The notes beneath the pieces were generated by a model that ran no database searches, was not told where the DNA came from, and worked only from the letters and a program-made list of their open reading frames with translations. The position numbers and the translations under genes were made by a program. From a virus, in the IMG/VR virus record IMGVR_UViG_3300017788_000122, positions 1-29,181 of that record: DNA of 29,181 nt. One strand, written 5' to 3'. Positions 1 to 6,709 of this stretch are shown piece after piece; within the stretch, counting starts at the first letter, position 1; the number at the start of each line of letters is the position of its first letter.

Positions 1-759
1 ATCATATCTGGCACAGCTGGGTATGCATTCTTTGAAACTTATGATGGTTATGTATTTAAATCTTATGATCAACTCATTAAATCTAACGAGAAACATAAGG
101 AATACTTATATGGTTATGCACAAACACCAGAGAGTGATGCGGAAAAAAATGCTTTTAAAATTTTAAATTACTCTTTTGGATCACAAGAAAATATTCTAAA
201 GAAGATGAGATATGGTGTGTATTCTTCGATGATTGCATTCTTTAATCCTTCTACACTTGAGTATGAAGAGTATATGTTCTCGCTTGATAAAGAATATCAA
301 CAGATGGCACACCTTGGAACAGATGAAAAGATACCAGATCAAATTAGAAACTTTTCTAAGTATCCATCAAGAGTCATGCTTCAGTTCTATGATCATGAAA
401 CCTATCATGCTGGAACTGATATAGCAAATCCACAGCAAGCAGGATCAAAAGGTGGTACACCATTCCCAGATTTCAGAAAGCAATGGATGGCTCAGTCGAT
501 CAGCAGAAGTATTATAATGAGAAATCAGATCCTAAATATTACTATACCCATCAATTTTGAGTTGAGGGCTGGTGATAAGATACGAATTAAATTGCCCAAT
601 CAATCTGTTTCATCAGAAAGAGAAAAGCAATTATATGATGAGAAAAATAGCGGAGTTTATTTAATTAATAAAATCTCCTATGAAGTATTAAGAGACAATT
701 CTAAGGGGTTGATTGCGGTATCAAACGTCGAACTAATTAGAGACAACTTAGGTAGTTAA
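1..759 (+). CDS. Baseplate hub protein, gp27-like (3' part; 5' end outside the window)
   Basis: The reading frame is open from the first base and stops at 757-759, so 252 C-terminal residues are visible and the true start lies upstream. The visible part begins with an aromatic, beta-rich stretch (AGYAFFETYDGYVFKS) and ends with a barrel-like segment containing LRAGDKIRIKLP and then GVYLINKISYEV. This 'RAGD...I.L ... Y.I..I.Y' pattern is common in hub proteins that support the central spike in contractile tails. Position supports this: it lies upstream of a gp5-like OB-fold protein and a spike protein, as gene 27 relates functionally to gene 5 in T4. The gp27 assignment is an inference from pattern and context; another baseplate structural protein is possible. 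The stop codon directly abuts the ATG of the next gene, which suggests translational coupling. Confidence 0.6.
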   Translation: MISGTAGYAFFETYDGYVFKSYDQLIKSNEKHKEYLYGYAQTPESDAEKNAFKILNYSFGSQENILKKMRYGVYSSMIAFFNPSTLEYEEYMFSLDKEYQQMAHLGTDEKIPDQIRNFSKYPSRVMLQFYDHETYHAGTDIANPQQAGSKGGTPFPDFRKQWMAQSISRSIIMRNQILNITIPINFELRAGDKIRIKLPNQSVSSEREKQLYDEKNSGVYLINKISYEVLRDNSKGLIAVSNVELIRDNLGS

Positions 760-978
760 ATGGCATACGATAACATTGATGAACACATCAAAGACAATAA
801 AGAAAAATTATATGATCCTATGACTTCTTCGCAGGCAAGAAGACATGTAGAAGAAGAGTTGGAAGCACTTGAAAAATTTGCAGTTAATCATCCTAATAAA
901 AAGAATGATCCGACATCGTTAGAACTTTTTTGTGACAGCCATCCAGACGCAGTAGAATGCAAAATCTTTGACGTATAA
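760..978 (+). CDS. cp12: CP12-like Calvin-cycle regulatory protein (auxiliary metabolic gene)
   Basis: This 72-residue protein has the CP12 signature. A charged helix with RRHVEEELEALEKFA (about residues 27-41) is followed by DPTSLELFCDSHPDAVEC and a short acidic tail. Cys58 and Cys67 are separated by eight residues, like the C-terminal redox pair of plant and cyanobacterial CP12. The N-terminal cysteine pair of full CP12 is absent; the protein has only these two cysteines. CP12 is a disordered linker that binds GAPDH and phosphoribulokinase and shuts down the Calvin cycle. Cyanophage versions are thought to divert reducing power to nucleotide synthesis. The gene starts directly after the preceding stop (TAAATG) and ends five bases before the hub gene, so it is embedded in a late structural operon. 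It would act in the host cytoplasm. Confidence 0.85.
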   Translation: MAYDNIDEHIKDNKEKLYDPMTSSQARRHVEEELEALEKFAVNHPNKKNDPTSLELFCDSHPDAVECKIFDV

Positions 979-983
979 TAATC

Positions 984-3608
984 ATGCTATTACCTGAATT
1001 AAATACTCCTGCTGGATTTGCTGGTAAAGATGGTTTTTATTGGTGGATAGGGCAGGTAGAAACTGGAAAGGATATTAAAAATTCTAACAGATATAAGGTT
1101 AGAATTGTTGGTCAGCATCTGAAGAGTTGCGAAGCAATTCCTTATGATGATTTGCCATGGGCAACTATCATGCTGCCAGTCACTCACCCAGCAAGTTTAG
1201 GTAATAGTAATTATACACCAGCAAGATTGCAGAAAGGTGATTGGGTAATTGGATTCTTTTTAGATGGAGCATCAGGTCAACACCCTGTTATTATGGGGCA
1301 GATGCAGAGAGTTACTGCATCAACAAATAAAGATTCTTTAGAAACTAAACAAAACGCAGATGCCTGTTTAGGGTTTTCTACATATGTTCCCCCAACAAAT
1401 CCAACTGTTGCTATGCCAGCAGGATCTGGAGACACAGCATCGGCAAGGCAGACAGGCACAGCAGCACCATCAACAGCACTACAAGCATCTGGTGGGGAGA
1501 ATAATCCAGGCAATCCTATGGGTAGATATGCCTGTCATCCTATAGCAGATGCTGGTTGTAAAGACACTGGAACTGCTAAAACAAAATTAGAGCAAGCGTT
1601 CACAGAAATTTTTGGAAGTATTTCTAAAAATGGCGGTACAATTGGAACCAAAATGCTCAGTGAAGCTAGCGGACAAGTGTTTGATTATGCTAAAGCAGCA
1701 AGAGGATATGTTACAAGAGTATTTGGTATAGCAAATGCATATCTTAGAAACGCAAAGTTTAAACTAATTGGTCTAGTTAAACAGGGAGTCGAGCAAGTTA
1801 TCAAATGGTTAATGGGTATTCCCACACCGCCAAAAGGATCTCCAAAATCAGGACCAGTAACAAAGAAAAAAAATGTAGGATTTCTTGGTAAATTAATTCA
1901 ACAGTTGAATGATTCTCTCAGTAAAATAAACTGTCAATTTGTAGATTTTGAAGAACGTTTATTTAATTTTCTTAGTAATTTAATTACTGAACTACTTACC
2001 GATGTAGTCAACGCAGCAACCTGTGTCATAGAATCAATTATCAGTAAAGTTTTAAGTGAAATTGAATCATTTCTTACTGGAATTATCGATTTAGTTCTTG
2101 GACCAGTTCAATCTATTCTTGGTATCATCGCCAGTCCTCTAAACATCTTAGGAGCAGCTCTACAATATATCTTTCAGTTAATAGGACTCAGTTGTACAGG
2201 ACCAGATAATAAGTGTAGTGAAAAAACACAACATTGTACTGGTCCAGCAAATAAAAAGAAACCAGGCGAAGATGATTTTGCAAAGTTAGATGCACTGATT
2301 GCTGATATAGAATCTAAAGGAGTAACACCTTTACAAACAAGTTGTGAAGAAGCATACTCATTACCATGTCCAACTCCAACTACAGCTGGTGTTAGTGGAG
2401 GTACTCCAGGACCAGGAAGCGAACCTGGCACACCACCATTAGATCCCCCTGATGATGAATACGAAATTGTTTTACCGCCACTTGATGATGGAGATTCCGA
2501 CGACGTAGATGATACTACACCATCTCCTGTATTTCCACCAATTAATGTAGAGATTGATAGTTTCACAACACTAATTTTATCTGGTGAGGAAGATGTATCT
2601 ACATCCTTAGCAACGAATAGTATTTACTCTGCAAAATCTTCTACAAAAATTAAACTTACTGGGTCATCTGCAATTACATTTATTCCAAGTATTGTTACAC
2701 CTACAGTAAGTTTAGATTTTCTTTTAACATCTAATAAAACAAGGGTAACTGCATCTGAAAATATTTCATTCACTCTTACTGTTACTTCTGGATCAGTTCC
2801 AGATGGAACAGAATATGATTACCTTATGTATGGAAGCATACAGAGAAGCGATTTTACAAGTAACACGACAATAGGTAAGATTAGAATGGTCGGTGGTGTG
2901 GGTGTTGCAACCATTACTTTGTCTGATACGTTGAGTATTACATCTGACACAAATGTAATTTTTAGTGTGCTCGGTCCGAGATTGACGAGAGAGTTTACAA
3001 TGTATACGAATGTCGCCACCCCAGAAACAACTATACCTAATATTTTTGTACCACCAACGTTAGGTGATCCTATCGTAGATGGAAATGGTAAGATAGTATC
3101 AATTCCAATTGTGGATCCTGGCGACCCGTATTTAAGCCCTCCATTCGTAACGATTTATGGAGATGGAATAGGTGGATTTGCTTCAGTTGAATTGGATGAT
3201 GTAGGCAAATTAAAAAAGGTTGTAGTCGATCGACCAGGCACAGGATATACACCAACAATTACTGCTAATGATAACTGTTATATTGATGGATTTATTATTA
3301 TTCGTCCAGGTTATCGTTACACATCAGAACCAACAATATATGTTGATGGAGATCCAACAGTAGCAAGAGCTATTATAAACTCTGCTGGGAATTTAGTTTC
3401 GGTGAAAATAATAAATAAAGTCAAGACGTTTGGTGCATTTCCTTCTATTGAGATTGTGGGTGGTGGAGGAATGGGCGCTAAAGCAATACCATCTTTAAGT
3501 TGTATTGAACCTACGTTGTACAGAAAATATGTCACCAGTGTATCACCAACTGGTGCTGATAGCGTGGTTGATTGCCCCAATGGCGATTGCGATGATTGTA
3601 CTGTGTGA
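984..3608 (+). CDS. Baseplate hub/spike-base protein, gp5-like OB-fold
   Basis: This is an 874-residue protein. Residues about 17-115 look like the OB-fold of T4 gp5 and related spike proteins (GFYWWIGQVETG, RYKVRIVGQH, LPWATIMLPV, GDWVIGFFLDG, HPVIMGQM). T4 gp5 continues with a lysozyme domain, but no lysozyme catalytic pattern is visible here. Instead there is a long hydrophobic, helical stretch at about 318-405 (including LVLGPVQSILGIIASPLNI), a Pro/Gly/Asp-rich linker at about 462-526, an Ig-like beta region at about 526-690, and a C-terminal part with GTGYTP and GYRYTSEP motifs. It ends with Cys864, Cys869 and Cys872 (C-x4-C-x2-C). The T4 triple beta-helix is also absent and appears to be supplied by the next gene. 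It likely sits at the tail tip between hub and needle. The role of the hydrophobic stretch is unknown. Confidence 0.75.
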   Translation: MLLPELNTPAGFAGKDGFYWWIGQVETGKDIKNSNRYKVRIVGQHLKSCEAIPYDDLPWATIMLPVTHPASLGNSNYTPARLQKGDWVIGFFLDGASGQHPVIMGQMQRVTASTNKDSLETKQNADACLGFSTYVPPTNPTVAMPAGSGDTASARQTGTAAPSTALQASGGENNPGNPMGRYACHPIADAGCKDTGTAKTKLEQAFTEIFGSISKNGGTIGTKMLSEASGQVFDYAKAARGYVTRVFGIANAYLRNAKFKLIGLVKQGVEQVIKWLMGIPTPPKGSPKSGPVTKKKNVGFLGKLIQQLNDSLSKINCQFVDFEERLFNFLSNLITELLTDVVNAATCVIESIISKVLSEIESFLTGIIDLVLGPVQSILGIIASPLNILGAALQYIFQLIGLSCTGPDNKCSEKTQHCTGPANKKKPGEDDFAKLDALIADIESKGVTPLQTSCEEAYSLPCPTPTTAGVSGGTPGPGSEPGTPPLDPPDDEYEIVLPPLDDGDSDDVDDTTPSPVFPPINVEIDSFTTLILSGEEDVSTSLATNSIYSAKSSTKIKLTGSSAITFIPSIVTPTVSLDFLLTSNKTRVTASENISFTLTVTSGSVPDGTEYDYLMYGSIQRSDFTSNTTIGKIRMVGGVGVATITLSDTLSITSDTNVIFSVLGPRLTREFTMYTNVATPETTIPNIFVPPTLGDPIVDGNGKIVSIPIVDPGDPYLSPPFVTIYGDGIGGFASVELDDVGKLKKVVVDRPGTGYTPTITANDNCYIDGFIIIRPGYRYTSEPTIYVDGDPTVARAIINSAGNLVSVKIINKVKTFGAFPSIEIVGGGGMGAKAIPSLSCIEPTLYRKYVTSVSPTGADSVVDCPNGDCDDCTV

Positions 3609-3620
3609 TGAGGAAAGCAA

Positions 3621-5426
3621 ATGGCAACTAGTTGGTTAGACCTACAAGAGAAATTAAGATCTGGTGAAGCATTTTTTCCTAAACCCACACCAGGAAAGTG
3701 TGGTACGGGAACTCGAACCGCAGACACTAATGTAAACCTTGGACTGCCAGCTTTAGATGGTATTGCTGGAGAAGTAAATGGTGTTCTTGGTGATGTACAG
3801 GGAGTCATCGACCAATTCGGTTCGGAAGTAATGGGTGTGCTTCAAGATATTGGAGCTTGGATTCCTTCCGATTTATTATCTGGTGGTAGTAGTTCAGAAG
3901 AAGCTCAGCAAGCAGCAAAGATAGCAGACGTTACTAAACAAAACACACAAACAATTGAAGGTGGAAACATTGCAACCACCACGGGTCACAACGAACAAAC
4001 AGGACAGTCATTTTATCAGATCAAGATGAGTTCTGGAACTGGAATGGCATTTGATACTGATGGTTCTATTCGTTTCAATGCTGCTGCTGATCCACCTGAT
4101 AGTCCTATTGCTGGTGATTTTGAGATCACACGGTGCAATAGTTTTTTGGCAAACATAGAAGAATGTTGTATCATAACTGTCAATAATAAAAATAATATTT
4201 GTGGCGGCAAAGATTCTGCAATCAAAAAATCATTAATGATTCTTGTCAATGGTGGTGACGTTGATTTAGAAGTGACTGGTGGAGATGTCAAAGTAAAATC
4301 CTCAGGTAACATATCTTTAGATGCTGGCAAAACATTAGAACTGAGAGGTGCAGATATTAGATTGTTTGCTGGTGGTGGTGCAGCTGACTCAAAGAAAGCA
4401 GGACAAGCAGCGGGTGAACAATATGGTGGCATGATTGATTTGAGATGTGCCACATATAGAAACAGTGCTACTACAAAACAAACTATAGAATCTGCAAAGT
4501 ATAGCACAGTCAAAGGCGAGTTGACAATTGCCATGGAGGATCCAATGGCACGATTCAATATCGTATCAGCTGGTCATTTCATGGTAGATGTTTCTGGTGA
4601 TATCTTAGAGGAAAGTAGAACTAAGGCAACGATTGTTGGTAGAATTCCTAAGGTAGGAATTCCAGCGTTACCTATAGTAGGCAATTTACTTAGCCAAAAC
4701 GCACAATATACTGTTGTCAATGATCGTCCTAATATACCAGAACCAGCAGCAGGATCCACGGAATCTCCTGTTTCTCAACCAATGATGCAAATTGTTAATA
4801 GTGCAAGTGCTCAAGGAGGACTTAAAGTTAATTTAATGCGAGGAGATATTATCTTTAGTACAAAACAAGGTAATCTCATCATGGGCAATGAAAAATCATT
4901 GATTGCGGATATTACCAAACCAAGTACAGATGTTTCATTGTCTCCAGCAATTGTCAAAGGTGCTAAAATTCCAGGCATGTATGTTGGATCTGATGCATCT
5001 CCTTTCCTTGCATTATACAACGCTTCTTCTACTTACATGACTGCGGGTAAATTCACTCCAGGTCCAACACCGAGCGTAAATTCAGTGGTTGTTACTCCAG
5101 CATCAGTTAATCTTACTGCTTCAGCAATGACAAATAAAGTTATAGGTGCTATGGTCAATAATTTGAAAGGAGCAGTAACAACGGATATTGCTGGCACAAA
5201 TACTCTCAATATTAAAGGTGCAAAAATTGAGAATATTACAGGTGCTAAACTTGCTAATGTTACGGGTCTTATTACTGACAAATCACCTACTGGTGTGGTT
5301 ATAGATAGTCCAGGAACAATCACAATTAAATCACAGGGAGCAATGAATATTACTGCTGGTGGTGCGATGACAATCAATGCAAGCGGTAATTTAACTATGA
5401 CTGCTTCGGCAATTCTTCTTAACTAA
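3621..5426 (+). CDS. Tail spike/needle protein with gp5C-like beta-helix repeats
   Basis: This 601-residue protein has a GAGGAAAG ribosome-binding site a few bases before the ATG. The N-terminal 100 residues are mixed. From about residue 200 it becomes a repetitive beta structure (VDLEVTGGDVKVKSSGNISL, LELRGADIRLFAG). The end (about 565-601) consists of octads: GAMNITAG, GAMTINAS, GNLTMTAS. Octapeptide repeats with a leading Gly are typical of the triple-stranded beta-helix of T4 gp5 and VgrG proteins, which pierces the outer membrane. A cysteine group lies at residues 172, 182, 183 and 194. The gene directly follows the OB-fold gene, so the two together may replace a single gp5. Trimerisation and membrane puncture are inferred from the family. 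Confidence 0.65.
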   Translation: MATSWLDLQEKLRSGEAFFPKPTPGKCGTGTRTADTNVNLGLPALDGIAGEVNGVLGDVQGVIDQFGSEVMGVLQDIGAWIPSDLLSGGSSSEEAQQAAKIADVTKQNTQTIEGGNIATTTGHNEQTGQSFYQIKMSSGTGMAFDTDGSIRFNAAADPPDSPIAGDFEITRCNSFLANIEECCIITVNNKNNICGGKDSAIKKSLMILVNGGDVDLEVTGGDVKVKSSGNISLDAGKTLELRGADIRLFAGGGAADSKKAGQAAGEQYGGMIDLRCATYRNSATTKQTIESAKYSTVKGELTIAMEDPMARFNIVSAGHFMVDVSGDILEESRTKATIVGRIPKVGIPALPIVGNLLSQNAQYTVVNDRPNIPEPAAGSTESPVSQPMMQIVNSASAQGGLKVNLMRGDIIFSTKQGNLIMGNEKSLIADITKPSTDVSLSPAIVKGAKIPGMYVGSDASPFLALYNASSTYMTAGKFTPGPTPSVNSVVVTPASVNLTASAMTNKVIGAMVNNLKGAVTTDIAGTNTLNIKGAKIENITGAKLANVTGLITDKSPTGVVIDSPGTITIKSQGAMNITAGGAMTINASGNLTMTASAILLN

Positions 5427-5443
5427 TAGGTGATTTCAAAATT

Positions 5444-5465
5444 GACCTTTAAATACCAAAAGGTC
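5444..5465 (+). other. Hairpin after the spike gene
   Basis: GACCTTT (5444-5450) and AAAGGTC (5459-5465) form a perfect 7-bp stem with an 8-base loop, 18 bases after the spike stop codon. On the + strand it is followed by GCAAAAAAAA instead of a T-run, so it is not a canonical intrinsic terminator. It could be an RNA 3'-end stabiliser or a weak terminator for the late baseplate transcript. Confidence 0.4.
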
Positions 5466-5507
5466 GCAAAAAAAATCTCGGCAAATTTTTGGTCAAAAAA
5501 GTCGAGC

Positions 5508-5536
5508 TTGACAGAACCCCTATATACCTGTACAAT
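5508..5536 (+). promoter_or_regulatory. Host-type sigma70 promoter for the tRNA/cpeT cassette
   Basis: TTGACA (5508-5513), a 17-base spacer and TACAAT (5531-5536) differ from the sigma70 consensus by one base. Upstream lie A/T tracts at 5468-5475, 5483-5490 and 5495-5500, which could act as an UP-like or curved element. The next gene starts at 5567, giving a leader of about 24 bases if transcription starts about 7 bases after the -10. Such promoters are used by host RNA polymerase for early phage genes, so this cassette is probably expressed early, unlike its late neighbours. Confidence 0.85.
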
Positions 5537-5566
5537 AGCAATGTGGCGCTTTGAGATCTGTGTCTT

Positions 5567-5755
5567 ATGAATCTTAAAAATCTTTCTGAGCAAGCTCTTG
5601 ACAAAATCTCCATAGACCTCTATAATAAGAAGGTAATCATCAGAGGCGAACATGGAACCACTCTCACCTTTAGATGTGCTACAATTAATGAGTTAGTTGA
5701 GTTAGTTGACAAGTGTAAAAAACTTCTTAAAACTGATATAGTTATTTGTCGATAA
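5567..5755 (+). CDS. Small hypothetical protein (62 aa)
   Basis: I do not recognise this 62-residue protein. It starts with a short helix (NLSEQALDKISI), has a central beta hairpin (KKVIIRGEHGTTLTF) and ends with a leucine/lysine-rich helix (INELVELVDKCKKLLKT). It contains three cysteines and no membrane segment or signal peptide. It is the first gene after the strong promoter at 5508 and ends 7 bases before the tRNA that follows, so it lies on the same transcript. The ribosome-binding site is weak. A real gene is likely because it fills the gap between promoter and tRNA in the direction of transcription. The function is unknown. Confidence 0.6.
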   Translation: MNLKNLSEQALDKISIDLYNKKVIIRGEHGTTLTFRCATINELVELVDKCKKLLKTDIVICR

Positions 5756-5762
5756 CTTTTTT

Positions 5763-5835
5763 GGGAGTGTAGCCCAGCGGAAGAGGCAAACGACTTAAAA
5801 TCGTTCAAGGGTGGGTTCGAATCCCACCACTCCTA
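5763..5835 (+). tRNA. tRNA with anticodon UAA (Leu by codon, short variable arm)
   Basis: A full cloverleaf can be drawn. The acceptor arms GGGAGTG (5763-5769) and CACTCCT (5828-5834) form 7 bp including one G-T. The D arm starts GCCC and has a C-A mismatch at its inner pair. The anticodon stem is AACGA/TCGTT with loop CTTAAAA (5794-5800), giving anticodon TAA at 5796-5798, which reads UUA (Leu). The variable loop is only CAAGG, and the T arm is GTGGG-TTCGAAT-CCCAC. The discriminator is A5835, and CCA is not encoded. Bacterial tRNA-Leu normally has a long class II variable arm, so the short arm is odd; the anticodon is nevertheless clear. Confidence 0.9.
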
Positions 5836-5860
5836 TTCCACTAAATATATTGTAGTGGAA
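5836..5860 (+). promoter_or_regulatory. Hairpin between tRNA and the 88-aa gene, covering its ribosome-binding site
   Basis: TTCCACTA (5836-5843) and TAGTGGAA (5853-5860) form a perfect 8-bp inverted repeat with a 9-base loop. It begins at the base after the tRNA discriminator. Its right arm contains GGAA, the only Shine-Dalgarno-like sequence before the ATG at 5866. It may guide tRNA 3' processing, limit translation of the next gene, or both. The loop region also includes TAAATA (5842-5847), the core of the T4-type late promoter, without the full TATAAATA. Confidence 0.5.
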
Positions 5861-5865
5861 ATGTT

Positions 5866-6132
5866 ATGAAATACACACTCTCTCAAGCATATGTTTTCTA
5901 TATGGGTGAGGTTGTTCGTATGTATTTCATTCAAGATCTACCCTATACGTTTGATGAACTTCCTCAACTTATACAAGATCATCCCTCAGTTCAAACAGAA
6001 GCATTAAGTCATCGTGATTACGATGATGAAGAGATGTTTAAAATTTCTAATTATCTTATAATGGAAGAAATGCATCCGCTTATGTTTGAAATAGAAATTG
6101 AAAATCCAGAATTATTGCCAAAAGATGATTGA
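5866..6132 (+). CDS. Hypothetical protein (88 aa) upstream of cpeT
   Basis: This is an unrecognised acidic protein of 88 residues. It begins with an aromatic helical segment (SQAYVFYMGEVVRMYF) and ends with an acidic stretch (FEIEIENPELLPKDD). No signal peptide, cysteine or catalytic motif is visible. It overlaps the cpeT start by 8 bases (6125-6132), so the two are probably translationally coupled. Its own ribosome-binding site lies in the stem of the hairpin at 5836-5860. Its position next to cpeT makes a joint role possible, but nothing in the sequence proves one. Confidence 0.6.
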   Translation: MKYTLSQAYVFYMGEVVRMYFIQDLPYTFDELPQLIQDHPSVQTEALSHRDYDDEEMFKISNYLIMEEMHPLMFEIEIENPELLPKDD

Positions 6133-6595
6133 AGAATTTTTTCGTTATTTTGAAGGCACTTTTAATAATTGTATGCAAGCAATGTCGCACCCTACTAAGT
6201 TTGCGATGATTGAACTAATTCATGAAAAACTTGATGGCAACCGCTTTCACTGCATTCAGCAGTATTATGTTGACAAGATTCCATATCGGAATACAATCAT
6301 CGAAGTAGTTTCGCATGGTTCTCATCTGATTCTCAAAAATTACAAAGATGAGGGATTGACATACTTGACTGGATGCGATATAATTATGGAGAAGCAGGGT
6401 TCTCAGTTTATCGGCAAAAATCTTTGTACTGAATGTTTTGTAAAATGGCGTGATAAACAAACCCGTCTTCATACAACCAGTGTTCTTGGTGATGATTACT
6501 ATCATGTAATTGATCAAGGATACGATGTAAATACCGACGAACAAATTTGGGGATCTTATCATGGTCCTTTTCAGTTCGTCAAATTGCCTGAGTAG
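6125..6595 (+). CDS. cpeT: CpeT-type phycobiliprotein chromophore lyase (auxiliary metabolic gene)
   Basis: The 156-residue protein starting at 6125 has the CpcT/CpeT lyase pattern: N-terminal EEFFRYFEGTFNN, a central QQYYVDKIPYRNTI, GCD at residues 83-85, GKNLCTECFVKWR at about 97-109, and C-terminal DQGYDVNTDEQIWGS...GPFQF at about 130-151. CpeT enzymes are calycin-like barrels that bind phycoerythrobilin and attach it to a cysteine of phycoerythrin beta. Cyanophage versions are known; at least one binds bilin without the full host activity. An in-frame ATG at 6098 would add nine residues, but 6125 fits the family's start and gives an ATGATTGA overlap with the preceding gene. The stop codon (6593-6595) lies within the tRNA-Thr gene. 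It would act in the host cytoplasm on light-harvesting pigments. Confidence 0.9.
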   Translation: MIEEFFRYFEGTFNNCMQAMSHPTKFAMIELIHEKLDGNRFHCIQQYYVDKIPYRNTIIEVVSHGSHLILKNYKDEGLTYLTGCDIIMEKQGSQFIGKNLCTECFVKWRDKQTRLHTTSVLGDDYYHVIDQGYDVNTDEQIWGSYHGPFQFVKLPE

Positions 6596-6659
6596 CTCAG
6601 CTGGATAGAGCAACGGTTTTGTAAACCGTAGGTCGTCGGTTCAAGTCCGACCTTGGGCT
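6586..6659 (+). tRNA. tRNA-Thr(UGU)
   Basis: The cloverleaf is complete. The acceptor GCCTGAG (6586-6592) pairs with CTTGGGC (6652-6658) using two G-T pairs. The D arm is GCTC...GAGC. The anticodon stem is ACGGT/ACCGT with loop TTTGTAA, giving anticodon TGT at 6620-6622, which reads ACA. The variable loop is AGGTC and the T arm is GTCGG-TTCAAGT-CCGAC. The discriminator would be T6659, which is unusual because bacterial tRNA-Thr usually has A, and CCA is not encoded. The first ten bases overlap the end of cpeT, so the tRNA must be cut from the cpeT messenger. Confidence 0.93.
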
Positions 6660-6680
6660 TCCGTGTGAAGGAAGACGCAA

Positions 6681-6707
6681 AAGCCTGGAGACCCCTCCAG
6701 GTTTTTT
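6681..6707 (+). terminator. Intrinsic terminator closing the tRNA/cpeT cassette
   Basis: CCTGGAG (6684-6690), loop ACCC, CTCCAGG (6695-6701) and then six T (6702-6707) form a textbook rho-independent terminator. The A-run before the stem can pair with the T-run. It lies 21 bases after the tRNA-Thr and ends just before the late promoter, so it would separate early cassette transcription from the tail-fibre operon. Confidence 0.92.
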
Positions 6708-6709
6708 CT

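Noticed and set aside
233-424. 63-codon + strand frame inside the hub gene
   Set aside because: It overlaps the gp27-like gene in another frame and lacks a ribosome-binding site.
984-3608. Lysozyme domain in the gp5-like protein
   Set aside because: No T4-lysozyme catalytic Glu-Asp-Thr pattern could be found after the OB-fold; the region is linker, hydrophobic helix and Ig-like sequence.
4016-4558. 180-codon open frame on the - strand
   Set aside because: It is antisense to the well-supported spike gene, and its Ser/Pro/Leu-rich product reflects the complement of repeat codons.
5763-5835. tRNA as a phage integration site (att)
   Set aside because: There is no integrase or duplicated tRNA end in the window, and T4-like cyanophages are lytic.
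6098-6124. Upstream ATG for cpeT
   Set aside because: The extra nine residues are not part of the CpeT pattern, and 6125 gives the usual start and a compact overlap with the previous gene.
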